A DNA stretch of 64,000 nucleotides from Candidatus Roseilinea sp. NK_OTU-006 (GTDB lineage Bacteria; Chloroflexota; Anaerolineae; J036; Brachytrichaceae): NCBI RefSeq assembly GCF_012931985.1, contig NZ_JAAFGM010000006.1:83058-147057 (forward strand). Direction: 5' to 3'. The translations under genes and the position numbers were made by a program. The notes below the pieces were generated by a model, which worked only from the letters and a program-made list of their open reading frames with translations, had not been told where the DNA came from and ran no database searches. Shown here piece by piece: positions 54,790 to 63,999 of this stretch; the stretch's first letter is position 1, and each line of letters starts with the position of its first letter.

Positions 54790-55581
54790 TCAACGGCCGT
54801 GCAGCGATGGGTCCTTGGTCAGCTCGCTGATGCCCAAGTCTTCGAGTGGCTTCGATGGCCGTGACACATCGCGCGTGAACGAGGCAACGCGCGTCGGCGC
54901 AGCCCAGCGCACGCCGTTGGCGATGACCTGTCGGACCAGCGGGTTGAAGTAAGTGGGATAGGTTTCATGACCGGGGCGGAAGTAAAACACCTTGCCCATG
55001 CCCCGATGCCAACAGCAGCCGCTGCGGAACACCTCGCCGCCGGTGAACCAACTGATGAGCACCAGCTCGTCCGGCTGCGGGACGCCGAAGAACTCGCCGT
55101 ACATCTCCTCGGCATCCAACTCGAAGTAATCCGGCAAGCCTTGGGCGATGGGATGCGCGGGGTTCACAACCCAGAGGCGCTCCTTGTCGTTCGCCTCGCG
55201 CCAGCGCAGCGCGCAATCGGTGCCCATCAGTCGCTTGAACGGCTTGGAGAAGTGGCCACTGTGCAGCACGATCAACCCCATGCCGTCCCACACGCGCCGG
55301 ACGACCCGCTCGACCACTTCGTCACGCACTTCGCCGTGCGCTGCGTGGCCCCACCAGATCAACACATCGGTGGCGTCCAGCACAGCCGGCGGCAGGCCGT
55401 GCTCCGGCTCGTCCAGCGTGGCGATGCGGATGATGAATTCGCCGCCGCGATCATGCTGACGCAGCCCTTCGGCGATCGCCTGGTGCATCCCTTGGGGATA
55501 TAGATCGGCGACGACCTTGTGCGTCCTTTCGTGGCGGTACTCGTGCCAAATCGTAACGTTGATCGCGTTTGAGGTAGACAT
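54790..55581 (-). CDS. ThuA-domain protein (trehalose utilisation-like)
   Basis: A 263-residue ThuA-like class I glutamine-amidotransferase-fold protein. It has [50 protein letters not shown] and [14 protein letters not shown], all typical of the family. ThuA proteins are linked to disaccharide oxidation or catabolism, but the exact reaction is not settled. The ATG is 6 nt after a TAGAAT box. It is divergent from the MFS gene at 55656. Confidence 0.85.
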   Translation of the reverse strand: MSTSNAINVTIWHEYRHERTHKVVADLYPQGMHQAIAEGLRQHDRGGEFIIRIATLDEPEHGLPPAVLDATDVLIWWGHAAHGEVRDEVVERVVRRVWDGMGLIVLHSGHFSKPFKRLMGTDCALRWREANDKERLWVVNPAHPIAQGLPDYFELDAEEMYGEFFGVPQPDELVLISWFTGGEVFRSGCCWHRGMGKVFYFRPGHETYPTYFNPLVRQVIANGVRWAAPTRVASFTRDVSRPSKPLEDLGISELTKDPSLHGR

Positions 55582-55587
55582 GCAAGG

Positions 55588-55593
55588 ATTCTA
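55588..55593 (-). promoter_or_regulatory. TAGAAT -10 box, leaderless start of the ThuA gene
   Basis: TAGAAT on the minus strand ends exactly 6 nt before ATG 55581, predicting transcription from the start codon itself. No Shine-Dalgarno sequence is visible. Confidence 0.5.
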
Positions 55594-55655
55594 GAGCAGA
55601 TTCCCAACTTGCGGTAAAGTGAGAGGCGCAGCTATCCCTTTCATTTCTTCATCCG

Positions 55656-56891
55656 ATGGCAACTCAAGTCCCCGCCCAAACCCAACCTTATCTGTCCGAT
55701 TCAGCCGCGTCGCCGGCGGCCGGCGCCAGAAAGCTCCCGCTGTTCTCCGTCTTTCTGGCCCACATCAGCGTGGACATGCAGACCAGCTCGTTGACCGTGC
55801 TGTTGCCGCTGTTGCTCGCCTCGTTCGGCCTCAACTACAGCCTGGCCGCGCTGATCGTCAGCGTGAACAACCTGGTGATCGCCGTAGCACAACCGCTGTT
55901 CGGCATCGTCGGCGATCGGAAGCCGATGCGCTGGTTGATGTTCGCCGGCGCGATGCTGTGCGGCGCGGCGATGGTGAGTGTGACGCTGCTGCCCAGTTAC
56001 TGGCTGGTGCTCGTCGCGGTGGTGCTGAGTGGGCTGGGCTCGGCGGCCTTCCACCCCGAAGGGCTATCCGCCGTCCGCGCGGTGAGCGGGGATAAGTCGG
56101 CCAGCGGCACGTCGTTCTTCTTCTTCGGCGGCAACCTGGGTTTCGCGCTCGGCCCGTTTCTGGCCACGCTGCTGATCGCAGCCTACGGTACGCCTGGCGC
56201 GCTGGGCATGATCGTGCCGACCTTGCTGGCGACGGGCGCGCTGTTCTTGCAGCGGCGGGCGTTCGGCGCGCACGCCGGCGTGGCCGGCAGCCGGCTGCCC
56301 GGCGCAGCGACGCCGGCTAGCCGGCGCGCGTTTTGGCTGGTCGTCTTCCTGCTCGCGCTGATCGCCGTCCGCTCGTTGATCCTGAGCGGCCTGCAGACGT
56401 TCATCCCGCTCTACTTCACCGGCTACAGCGATCTGTCGAAGGAACGCATCGGTGCGATGGTATCGGCGCTGATCTTCAGCGGCGCGTTCGGCACGCTCCT
56501 CGGCGGCCCGCTCAGCGAACGCATCGGCCGGCGCAACACCCTGTGCCTGGCGATGTTGGTCGTGCTGGCCGCGCTGTTCATCTTCCTGCGCAGCGAGGGC
56601 CTGGCTCAACTGATTGCCATCAGCCTCGCCGGCGCGTTCATCACGATGCCGTGGCCGATCAGCGTGGTGATGGTGCAGGAGGCCATGCCCAACAATGTCG
56701 GCTTGGCCGGCGGTCTCACGCTCGGCCTGGCCTACGGCGCCAGTGGGTTGGGCGTCAGCTTGCTCGGTGGACTAGCCGACGTGGTCGGCTTGCCGGCGGT
56801 GATGACGCTGATCACCTTGCTACCCATCCTGGTTTTCTTCATGAGCTTGTTCGTGCCGGAACGGCCGGGGGCGCAGCGCCACATGAGCTGA
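55656..56891 (+). CDS. MFS transporter, fosmidomycin-resistance (Fsr)-like
   Basis: A 411-residue, 12-TM major facilitator protein. FLAHISVDMQTSSLTVLLPLLLASFGLNYSLAALIVS and GLGSAAFHPEGLSAVRAVSGDKSASGTSFFFFGGNLGFALGP match the Fsr subgroup. That subgroup exports fosmidomycin in E. coli, but most members have unknown substrates. A charged N-terminal extension of about 25 residues precedes TM1. The gene ends 27 bp before an acyl-CoA dehydrogenase gene. Confidence 0.85.
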   Translation: MATQVPAQTQPYLSDSAASPAAGARKLPLFSVFLAHISVDMQTSSLTVLLPLLLASFGLNYSLAALIVSVNNLVIAVAQPLFGIVGDRKPMRWLMFAGAMLCGAAMVSVTLLPSYWLVLVAVVLSGLGSAAFHPEGLSAVRAVSGDKSASGTSFFFFGGNLGFALGPFLATLLIAAYGTPGALGMIVPTLLATGALFLQRRAFGAHAGVAGSRLPGAATPASRRAFWLVVFLLALIAVRSLILSGLQTFIPLYFTGYSDLSKERIGAMVSALIFSGAFGTLLGGPLSERIGRRNTLCLAMLVVLAALFIFLRSEGLAQLIAISLAGAFITMPWPISVVMVQEAMPNNVGLAGGLTLGLAYGASGLGVSLLGGLADVVGLPAVMTLITLLPILVFFMSLFVPERPGAQRHMS

Positions 56892-56918
56892 TCGCCGCCG
56901 GCGAGGAAGCAGCCATCC

Positions 56919-58118
56919 ATGTCTCAGTCATCCCTGAAACAACCGCCGCCGATCAACGGCGACTTGTACGACATTGAATCGGAGCTGAGCGACGACGAAC
57001 GCGCCATCCTGCTGCGCTGGCGCGCATTCATGCACGACGAGGTGGCGCCGATCATCAACGATTACTGGGAACGCGGCGAATTCCCTCTGCAACTCATCCC
57101 GAAGATCGGCGCGCTAACGATGGAGACCATCGGCAAAGGCCAGACGCACTATCCGCGCATGTCGCCGTTGCTGTCCGGCATGCTCACTGCGGAGATCGCG
57201 CGGGTGGACCCGTCGCTGTGCTCGTTTATCGGCGTGCACCGCCGGCTGTGTATGACTTCGATCTGGCTGTTTGGCTCGCAGGAACAGAAAGATCGCTGGC
57301 TGCCCCCGATGCTGCGCTTCGAGATCATCGGCTCGTGGGTGTTGACCGAGCCGTTGGTCGGCAGCGGGGCGGCGCGCGGCCTGCTCACCACCGCGCGCCG
57401 CGAGGGCGACTTCTGGGTGCTCGACGGCGCAAAGAAATGGAGCGGCAACGCCACATTTGCCGATGTCAACTGCATTTGGGCCAAGCACGCCGAGACCGGC
57501 GCCGTCAACGGCTTTTTGGTGGAGCGCGGCGCGCCGGGGTATCACGTCGAGAAAATCCACGACAAGATCAGCAAGCGCGTGGTGCAGAACGCGATGATCC
57601 GGCTGGAGGGCTGCCGCGTGCCAGAGGCCAACCGCCTGCCCGGCGCGCGCGCCTTCGACGATGTGGCGCGCCAGTTGACGAACGCGCGCGCCGATGTGGC
57701 CTGGGAAGCCGTCGGCATCGCCCGCGGGGCGTATGAGCGCGCGCTGGCCTACGCGCTGCAGCGGGAGCAATTCGGGCGCGCGATCGCCGCCTTCCAAATT
57801 CAGCAGCTTAACCTGGCCAAGATGCTCGGCAACGTCACGGCCATGCAAAGCATGATGGCGCAGTTGGCCAAGTTGATGCAGCGCGAAGGGAGCATCTCGC
57901 CGGAGCGATCCTCGCTGGCCAAGGCCTGGTGCACCGAGAAGATGCGGGAGACGGTCGCCATCGCCCGCGCCATGCTGGGCGGCAACGGCATCTTGCTGGA
58001 GCATGACGTTGCGCGCCTGTTCGCCGACGCCGAGGCGGTGTATTCCTACGAAGGTTCGTACGAGATCAACAGCCTGATCGTGGGCAAGGCCATCACCGGC
58101 TATTCGGCATTTGTCTGA
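56919..58118 (+). CDS. Acyl-CoA dehydrogenase, glutaryl-CoA dehydrogenase-like
   Basis: A 399-residue FAD-dependent dehydrogenase. Blocks SWVLTEPLVGSGAARGLLTTARR and WVLDGAKKWSGNATFADV bind FAD and substrate. LQREQFGRAIAAFQIQQLNLAKM and a C-terminal YSYEGSYEINSLIVGKAITGYSAF contain the expected catalytic Glu. The closest pattern is glutaryl-CoA dehydrogenase/short-chain members. The 3' end overlaps the convergent ProRS-like gene by 19 bp. Confidence 0.88.
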   Translation: MSQSSLKQPPPINGDLYDIESELSDDERAILLRWRAFMHDEVAPIINDYWERGEFPLQLIPKIGALTMETIGKGQTHYPRMSPLLSGMLTAEIARVDPSLCSFIGVHRRLCMTSIWLFGSQEQKDRWLPPMLRFEIIGSWVLTEPLVGSGAARGLLTTARREGDFWVLDGAKKWSGNATFADVNCIWAKHAETGAVNGFLVERGAPGYHVEKIHDKISKRVVQNAMIRLEGCRVPEANRLPGARAFDDVARQLTNARADVAWEAVGIARGAYERALAYALQREQFGRAIAAFQIQQLNLAKMLGNVTAMQSMMAQLAKLMQREGSISPERSSLAKAWCTEKMRETVAIARAMLGGNGILLEHDVARLFADAEAVYSYEGSYEINSLIVGKAITGYSAFV

Positions 58119-59866
58119 GCGCGCCATGCGCCGGCCTGGACTTCGGCGGCCATGCGGTTGAGCATGGCCTGCGCGCGTTGGACCACCTCGCCGAGCGGCG
58201 CGATCTCGCGCACGTCGGCATCGCGGCGCTTGAGCTCGGCGCCGCCGGCGGCCAACGACTTCGGCGCGACGGTGACGCGCAGCGGCAGGCCGATCAGGTC
58301 GGCATCGGCGAACTTCACGCCGGGCGATTCGGCGCGGTCGTCGAAGAGCGTCTCGACCCCGGCGCGCTGCAGCGCCTGATAGAGCGCCTCCGCTTGGGCC
58401 AGGGCGTCGCCATCGCGGCCGGCCAACGCGACGAGATGCACCGAATACGGCGCGACGCTCGGCGGCCAGATCAGCCCGCGGTCGTCGTGATGCTGCTCGG
58501 CGATACACGCCATCCATCGGCTGATGTTGACGCCGGCGCTCAGCATCAGGATTGGCCGCGATCTGCCGTCGCCCGCCAGGTAGGTCGGGTGCGTTTCTGC
58601 GCGCTGCGCGCCGAGCCGGCGCATATGGCCAACCGCGACGCCGTGGGTGAGATGCAGCGGCGCGCTGCAACGCGGGCAGGCGTCGCCCGCGCCGGGGGCG
58701 GCGATGTCGGCCACGATGTCCGCAACATAGTCTCGGCCGTAGTTGGTATTGAGCAGGTGATAGCCGACTTCGTTCGCGCCGGCGACCAGGTTCGGCGAAG
58801 CCGGCACGCTATCGTCCACGACGACGACTGCCGGCCACGGCGCGCGTCTGATGCGCTCCGCCAGGCCGATCGGCGAAGCGTATCCCGGCGCTGCGCCGAT
58901 GGCGCGGATCTCGTCCTCGGTCGCCGGTCGCAGCTCGGACGCGCCCAGCGCAGCGGCCAGCTTGGCCGCGCTCACTTCTAAGTCGCCGCGAATGACGACG
59001 AAGACGAATCGGGCTTGTCGGCCCTCGGCTGCCCGGTGTGCCGCCACGAGGAAGACCGCCTTGGCCGTCCTGCGCTTGGGGATGTTGAGGCAGCGCGCCA
59101 GCGCCTCGATCGTCTTGGCGTCGGGCGTGGCGACTTTCTCCATCGGTCGGAGCGGCTCGGCCTCCGCCGGCGGTTTGCGAAAGGTCGCCGTGCGGCGGTC
59201 GGCGGCGTAACCGCATCCGTCGCACACGACGATCTCGTCTTCGCCCTCCGGCGTGAGATAGACGAACCGATGCGCGATTGCGCCGTCCGCGCCCGCCTCG
59301 ACGAGGCGTACCGGCAGCGCGCAACGTCGGAAGGCGCGCTGCCACGCCTCGCGTAGCGCCTCTGCTTGCGCTTGCGCGCTGGCTGCGTCTGCGCAAACTC
59401 CCAACGCCTCCAGCGCGGTGAACTCGCGCGCGTCGAGCAGGCCGGCGCGCGGGCGCGGCGCATCGCGAAATTGCGGCTGGATGTGGAATAGCAATTGCGG
59501 CAGTTGGCGGTGCGCGCGAATCTCCTTCCTGACTATCTCGGCGATGGCGGCTTCCCAGGATGTCCCCAGCGCGAGGTCGCGCGCCTTGCGGTCTGAGAAG
59601 CGCGCCGCCTCGCCGTCCGTGGTGTTGATCATCTCGGCCGGCAGCACCGCCGACAGGCGCATCTCTTGTCCGCCGATGGCGGCCAACTCTTCCCGCAGCA
59701 CGCCTTCGATCCGGGTCAGCGTGCGGTGGGCGAGCGGCAGGTAGGCGAACAAGCCTGCGCCGAGCGGACGGATGAAGCCGGCGCGCAACAGCAACCGTTG
59801 GCCGGCCGGTTCTGCGCCCGCGGGCGCTTCGCGCAACGTGGCGCCGAGCAGTGAGGATAGACGCAT
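58100..59866 (-). CDS. Divergent prolyl-tRNA synthetase-like protein
   Basis: A 588-residue protein with the domain order of bacterial ProRS: catalytic core, inserted YbaK-like editing domain (about 240-400), core, and anticodon-binding domain. The editing part is well kept (NLVAGANEVGYHLLNTNYGRDY). Core motifs are eroded: the proline-binding THEE reads TSWEA (102-106), FRDE reads FRDA (133-136), REFxMKDAYSF reads REFTALEALG (147-156), and VGHIFxLGTKYS reads VGHMRRLGAQRA. It could be a highly diverged active ProRS or a non-canonical paralogue. The gene follows the M23 gene by one base. Confidence 0.72.
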   Translation of the reverse strand: MRLSSLLGATLREAPAGAEPAGQRLLLRAGFIRPLGAGLFAYLPLAHRTLTRIEGVLREELAAIGGQEMRLSAVLPAEMINTTDGEAARFSDRKARDLALGTSWEAAIAEIVRKEIRAHRQLPQLLFHIQPQFRDAPRPRAGLLDAREFTALEALGVCADAASAQAQAEALREAWQRAFRRCALPVRLVEAGADGAIAHRFVYLTPEGEDEIVVCDGCGYAADRRTATFRKPPAEAEPLRPMEKVATPDAKTIEALARCLNIPKRRTAKAVFLVAAHRAAEGRQARFVFVVIRGDLEVSAAKLAAALGASELRPATEDEIRAIGAAPGYASPIGLAERIRRAPWPAVVVVDDSVPASPNLVAGANEVGYHLLNTNYGRDYVADIVADIAAPGAGDACPRCSAPLHLTHGVAVGHMRRLGAQRAETHPTYLAGDGRSRPILMLSAGVNISRWMACIAEQHHDDRGLIWPPSVAPYSVHLVALAGRDGDALAQAEALYQALQRAGVETLFDDRAESPGVKFADADLIGLPLRVTVAPKSLAAGGAELKRRDADVREIAPLGEVVQRAQAMLNRMAAEVQAGAWRAQTNAE

Positions 59867-59867
59867 C

Positions 59868-61280
59868 TCAGGGCAACTCGCGCTCCAGCCACGCGAGGGG
59901 ATTGACGGTCACGCCGCCGACGGCCAGCTCGAAGTGCAGATGTGGGCCCAGGCTGCGGCCGGTGTTGCCGGTATAGCCGATCACATCGCCGGCGTTGACG
60001 ATCTGGTTGACTTCGACCTCGAACTTCGACAGGTGACAATACACGGTGAACACGCCGCGCCCGTGATCCAGGATGATGACGTTGCCGCGAATCGGGAAAG
60101 TCTGCGCGGCGGCGACCCGCCCAGGCGCAGCAGCTTTGACCGGAGTGCCGATGCGCGCCGAAAGGTCTATGCCGCTGTGGAAGGTGTTCAGCATGCCGCG
60201 ATTGAAATTGCGCCGCGTGCCGTAGTACGACACAATTTTGCTTTGGATCGGCCACTGGAGCGGTCCTTGCCACCATTGCGTGCCCGAGAAGTTGCTGAGG
60301 ATCGCGTCGAGTTCGGCGCGCTCTTCCTGGTTGACTTGGGGTTCGAGCAGCGGCGTCAACTTGGCGCTGAGGTTGAGGGTCTCGTAGCCGAATCGGCCGG
60401 CCCCCACTTGCAGTCTTCCCTGCGCGACGCTGGCCAAGCCGTCTTGTGTGATGGCGCGAATGACGATCGGGTAGATCCCCGGTTCTTGCAACGCCGCCAC
60501 GCCGCTCAGCGCGATGTATTCGCCGTCCTTCTGGGCGAAGCGTATGGGTTGGTCGGCCAACATGCCGGTGATCTGTTGCAGCGGCGCGCGCGCGGCGACG
60601 CGCACGGCGACGACTTCGCCTTGGCGCGGCACAATCGGCGCGACCTCGATCCGCTCGAACGGCTCCGGCAGGTTGCTTGCCGCGCCGGCCTGCGGCACGC
60701 GAAGCGTTTGGCCGAACACCAGGCACACGCTGCACGGCAGATCGTTGACGCGGCGCAGTGCATAGGGCGAGACGCCATACTGCGCTGCGATGCTCGTCAA
60801 GGTGTCGCCGGCCGACGCGCGGTACAACCGGATGTTGTTCGATGGCGGCGCCGGCAGGCGGATCTGCTGCCCGGCCAGCAAAAGATAGGGGCTGGTGAGC
60901 CGGTTGCGCTGAGCGAGGTCGCCGACCGAGAAGCCGGACTGCGCCGCCAGGCTGTGCAGCGTCTCTCCCACTTGGACGAAGTGCACCCGTGGGTCGTTGC
61001 TGCGTGGCAGCGTGATGGGGGGCTCCGTAGGCTCCGGCGTCGCTATCACCTCGATCACCGCCGTGGGCAGCTCGACGGGTTGAGCTTCGGCCGGCGGCTG
61101 AGATGGCGCCTTGGGATCGGCGGTGGGCGACGCAGACGGGTCCTCGGCCGGCGCAGGCGGCGGCTGATCTTGCGCGTAGGAGGCCGACAAAGGCAGCGAC
61201 GGCAGCGTGAGCGCTGCGGACAGGAGCGCCGCCATGGCGCAGTGGACGAGGTCGTTCAACGAAGATTGGACGTTGGACAC
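59868..61280 (-). CDS. LysM-M23 family cell-wall peptidase
   Basis: About 470 residues. A signal peptide precedes a Pro/Thr-rich linker. Two LysM domains follow (HFVQVGETLHSLAAQSGFS and LYRASAGDTLTSIAAQYGVS), then a beta domain and a C-terminal M23 lysostaphin-like peptidase. The peptidase keeps HSGIDLS and HLHFEL zinc motifs. It probably binds and cuts peptidoglycan, or acts as an activator of other enzymes. The start is uncertain: GTG 61280 has a TACAAT box upstream; ATG 61328 and 61235 are alternatives. Confidence 0.85.
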   Translation of the reverse strand: MSNVQSSLNDLVHCAMAALLSAALTLPSLPLSASYAQDQPPPAPAEDPSASPTADPKAPSQPPAEAQPVELPTAVIEVIATPEPTEPPITLPRSNDPRVHFVQVGETLHSLAAQSGFSVGDLAQRNRLTSPYLLLAGQQIRLPAPPSNNIRLYRASAGDTLTSIAAQYGVSPYALRRVNDLPCSVCLVFGQTLRVPQAGAASNLPEPFERIEVAPIVPRQGEVVAVRVAARAPLQQITGMLADQPIRFAQKDGEYIALSGVAALQEPGIYPIVIRAITQDGLASVAQGRLQVGAGRFGYETLNLSAKLTPLLEPQVNQEERAELDAILSNFSGTQWWQGPLQWPIQSKIVSYYGTRRNFNRGMLNTFHSGIDLSARIGTPVKAAAPGRVAAAQTFPIRGNVIILDHGRGVFTVYCHLSKFEVEVNQIVNAGDVIGYTGNTGRSLGPHLHFELAVGGVTVNPLAWLERELP

Positions 61281-61333
61281 GATGACGCGCGGATTGTACC
61301 CACGATGAGCGCACGGGCCGATGCGCATCGCCC

Positions 61334-62158
61334 TCACTCGTCGAACAGCACCGTCGGCTCGGTGTAAGTTCGCACACGGCGATTCATCAGGCATTCGTGA
61401 AGCCACTCGCTCAGGTGGCCTTGCTTCTGCGCCAACGACATGTCGCTGCGCAGGATGGCCATGGGGTAGTTCACGCGCAGGGCGCGCAGCGGCAACACGT
61501 GGCGCGTGATGCCGGCGGGCAGCATCACGCCGATGCGCGCCAGCTCGATGATCTCTGCCGGCTCGTAACGCGGGAAGACCACCACTGCGCTGGCGTCGGA
61601 GAACGACTGCCGCACCTCGCGCAGGTTGTCGCTGATGGTGCGCTGCACTTTGGCGCAGCCCTCATACATGTCCACCAACTGGTTGAGCAGCGCGGTGCGT
61701 TCGCGCACATCGCCGCCGCCGCACAAGATATCGGTCTTGTGCGTGTGATCGCATGAGATGAAGGCCAGCGCTTCGCGCCGCGCCAGCATCGCGCGCGCGT
61801 GGGTAAGATCGCCTTCGTAGATACGCAGCCCCGGGATGCCCCGGATTTGGGCCAGCAGTGCCTCCACGCTGCACTGAGTGATGGCATGATGCCACACGAA
61901 CAACTGCACCTGGCTATAGTCCACGACCTGGACGAGCGCATGCGGCACCCCGAGTGTGCGCATGGCGGTGATGCGATTGGCGCCGTCGAGCACGACGAAT
62001 TGCTTGTCGCCGTTGCCGAACGGCGCGACGATGGGTGGGTTGCGCAGGACGGCTTCGTCGCGGATGCGCGCGAGCAGCGGGTTGACGCGGCGCGGGTCGG
62101 TGCGCTCGTGCGGGATGAGCAAATCGAGCGGCAAAATGCGCAGGTCGGGAAGTTGCAT
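61334..62158 (-). CDS. ParB N-terminal-domain protein, SbnI/SerK-like
   Basis: A 274-residue protein whose N-terminus (LPLDLLIPHERTDPRRVNPLLARIRDE and PPIVAPFG...FVVLDGANRITAMRTLGV) is a ParB/sulfiredoxin-fold domain. The spacing and the HE and DGANR motifs resemble free-serine kinases of the SerK/SbnI type more than chromosome-partitioning ParB; no DNA-binding HTH is visible. The C-terminal 170 residues contain VVDYSQVQLFVWHH and SCDHTHKTDILCGGG, conserved in a family that I cannot name. Kinase activity is an inference. ATG 62158 lies 9 nt after a TACAAT box. Confidence 0.65.
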   Translation of the reverse strand: MQLPDLRILPLDLLIPHERTDPRRVNPLLARIRDEAVLRNPPIVAPFGNGDKQFVVLDGANRITAMRTLGVPHALVQVVDYSQVQLFVWHHAITQCSVEALLAQIRGIPGLRIYEGDLTHARAMLARREALAFISCDHTHKTDILCGGGDVRERTALLNQLVDMYEGCAKVQRTISDNLREVRQSFSDASAVVVFPRYEPAEIIELARIGVMLPAGITRHVLPLRALRVNYPMAILRSDMSLAQKQGHLSEWLHECLMNRRVRTYTEPTVLFDE

Positions 62159-62167
62159 AGACTGCCG

Positions 62168-62173
62168 ATTGTA
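62168..62173 (-). promoter_or_regulatory. TACAAT -10 box before the ParB-like gene, near-leaderless
   Basis: TACAAT on the minus strand ends 9 nt before ATG 62158, within the 22-bp gap to the divergent MBOAT gene. No Shine-Dalgarno sequence is present. Confidence 0.42.
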
Positions 62174-62180
62174 AGCAGCC

Positions 62181-63434
62181 ATGAACATCGCGTCATTCGA
62201 GCAGCTTTGGCCCTATGTCGCCGGCGCGCTGCAGGTGCTGGTGTCGTTTCGCGCGCTGGCGGCCATCGGCCTCGGCGCGATTGTTTACTGGCTCATCCCG
62301 CATGCCTACCGGCCCGGAGCGCTCATCCCCATCAGCATCGCGATCGTGCTGTTGGGCTACCAACGGCCGATGATGCTGGTTGTGGCCGCTGCGGCGATCT
62401 GCGCGCTGATCTATCTCGCCGTTCGCCGGGGCGCGCCTCGGGCGTGGATCGTCGCCGGCCTCGTCGCGCTCTATGTCGCGCTGCACGGTTTGTTCGGTTT
62501 GCTCACGTTCACGCCCTGGCTGGCCTGGTCGGGTCTGACGCCGGAATCTGTGCTGCCCACAATCGGCCTCACGACGGCGTTCACCTTCCTGCGGTTGGTG
62601 CACTTCAGCGTGGACTACGGCGCCGGCCCATGGCCTTATGAAGCAACGCCGCGCGCGCCGATTCCGCCACCTCCGCTCGCCTATGCCGCGTGGTGTCTGT
62701 TCTTCCCGACCTTCGTGCATCTGCCGCTCATCCGCTACCAGGACTGGTCGGCGCAGTTCACGAAGCTGCCGGGGCGATTGGCGGTCGCCCACTTGCGCAA
62801 GGGCATCTGGCGCATCGGCCAGGCGCTGTTCAAGGGCGCCTGCCTAGCGCTTGTCTTCACGGCGTTCAATCCGAACGCGATCTTGCTCCGCCCCGTCGGA
62901 CGGCCGTTCCTCGAACTCTTCGTTGCAGCGATCGTTTCGGCCATCGCCTACTACCTCGGTTTTTCGGCGTTCATGGACCTGGGCATCGGCGCAGCGAGCC
63001 TGTATGGCATCACGCTGCCGGAGAACTTTTCGCCCGTGCTCAAAATGGTGCGCATCAGCCGCATGCGCGACTTCTGGCGCAATTGGAACATCACCACGAC
63101 GCGCTGGTTGCACGATTACGTGTATCAACCGCTCGGCGGCCACCGGCGCCATCCGCTGCGCAACGTGCTGCTGACCATGACGGCGTGTGGGCTGTGGCAC
63201 TCGGTGAGTGTATTCGGCGCCGCGTGGGGCTTTGGATTTGGGGCGATCTTGCTGGCCGAGCACGGATGGAATCGTCTGCGCATCCGGCGCGGCTGGCCGG
63301 ATGCGCCGCCGTTGCTGCGCAGCGTGCTGTTGCTGTGCGCCGTCGCGTTCGTCAACCTCGCGCTCACGCCTTATGGCTACGCTGCGCAGTCCGCCAAATA
63401 TCTCTACCCGCTGTACTGGTTAGGGCTGGTTTAG
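62181..63434 (+). CDS. MBOAT-family O-acyltransferase
   Basis: A 417-residue polytopic membrane protein of the MBOAT family, near AlgI/DltB-type enzymes that acylate exopolysaccharides or cell-wall polymers. It has about ten TM helices. The family block FWRNWNITTTRWLHDYVYQPLGG and the conserved His in CGLWHSVS are present. The gene is divergent from the ParB-like gene with 22 bp between starts. No partner transferase (AlgJ/X-like) lies downstream in the window. Confidence 0.85.
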   Translation: MNIASFEQLWPYVAGALQVLVSFRALAAIGLGAIVYWLIPHAYRPGALIPISIAIVLLGYQRPMMLVVAAAAICALIYLAVRRGAPRAWIVAGLVALYVALHGLFGLLTFTPWLAWSGLTPESVLPTIGLTTAFTFLRLVHFSVDYGAGPWPYEATPRAPIPPPPLAYAAWCLFFPTFVHLPLIRYQDWSAQFTKLPGRLAVAHLRKGIWRIGQALFKGACLALVFTAFNPNAILLRPVGRPFLELFVAAIVSAIAYYLGFSAFMDLGIGAASLYGITLPENFSPVLKMVRISRMRDFWRNWNITTTRWLHDYVYQPLGGHRRHPLRNVLLTMTACGLWHSVSVFGAAWGFGFGAILLAEHGWNRLRIRRGWPDAPPLLRSVLLLCAVAFVNLALTPYGYAAQSAKYLYPLYWLGLV

Positions 63435-63888
63435 AGGGGATGTAGACTCGGTCCAACGCCGGCGCGCGCGGCGCGGGAAGCTGTGCCGCCGGCGACGAAC
63501 GGGACATCCACATCGGCCGGCCTGAGCGGCGTTCCGGGCTGCGGGCTTGCCTGTTGTAGGACAGCCTTCCAGGCTGTCTAGGACGCCCTGCCACAGGTGG
63601 GTGCAGGAGCTTGTCCTAATTCATGCGGTTGGAAGGCAGGCCGCGCCTGCCGGCGGGTGTTGCAGTGGAACGATACCGATGCCGGCGAATACCGCGCGCG
63701 TGCGCACGGTGTCGGGCCTGTGGACATTGCGACGCATCGGGCATATGCGCCGATCGTCGCGATGAACCCGTAGCGGCGTGTTCCCAAGGTTGCTTAGAAA
63801 TTACTTAGCCCATTCTGATGATTGCCCTACGCTTGACCTACTTAACACGTATTTTGTGAAAAGTCCTGGGCTAATACCAACTGCCACA
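63435..63888. other. Intergenic region with an inverted repeat
   Basis: About 450 bases without a supported gene. GACAGCC (63560-63566) and GGCTGTC (63572-63578) form a 7-bp stem with loop TTCCA about 125 bp after the MBOAT stop. It could be a terminator without T-tract or a copy of a dispersed repeat. The last 100 bases are AT-richer. Confidence 0.5.
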
Positions 63889-63999
63889 TCAAGGCGTGCT
63901 AAATAAGGACAGGGCCTGGACGTTGTCTTTGATCCAACGCCAATCAACCAGCCTGCGAAGTGCGTCGGCGTCGTCAGCTAACGCATGCAATATCTGCTC
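63889..63999 (-). CDS. C-terminal fragment of an unidentified protein
   Basis: A minus-strand frame enters at the window edge and ends in TGA at 63889-63891, giving 36 residues ending EQILHALADDADALRRLV then DWRWIKDNVQALSLFSTP. The composition (Leu/Ala/Asp-rich amphipathic helix) is protein-like. The rest of the gene is outside the window, so no function can be assigned. Confidence 0.4.
   Translation of the reverse strand, partial: EQILHALADDADALRRLVDWRWIKDNVQALSLFSTP

Noticed and set aside
57114..58670. 518-codon minus-strand open frame opposite the acyl-CoA dehydrogenase
   Set aside because: Arg/Ala-rich with no recognisable domain, and it overlaps two well-supported genes.
59772..61367. 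531-codon plus-strand open frame opposite the LysM-M23 gene
   Set aside because: The opposite frame encodes clear LysM and M23 motifs; this one is a compositional shadow.
63560..63578. Insertion-sequence end or attachment site after the MBOAT gene
   Set aside because: Only one 7-bp inverted repeat with a 5-nt loop; no transposase, target duplication or second copy is visible in the window.
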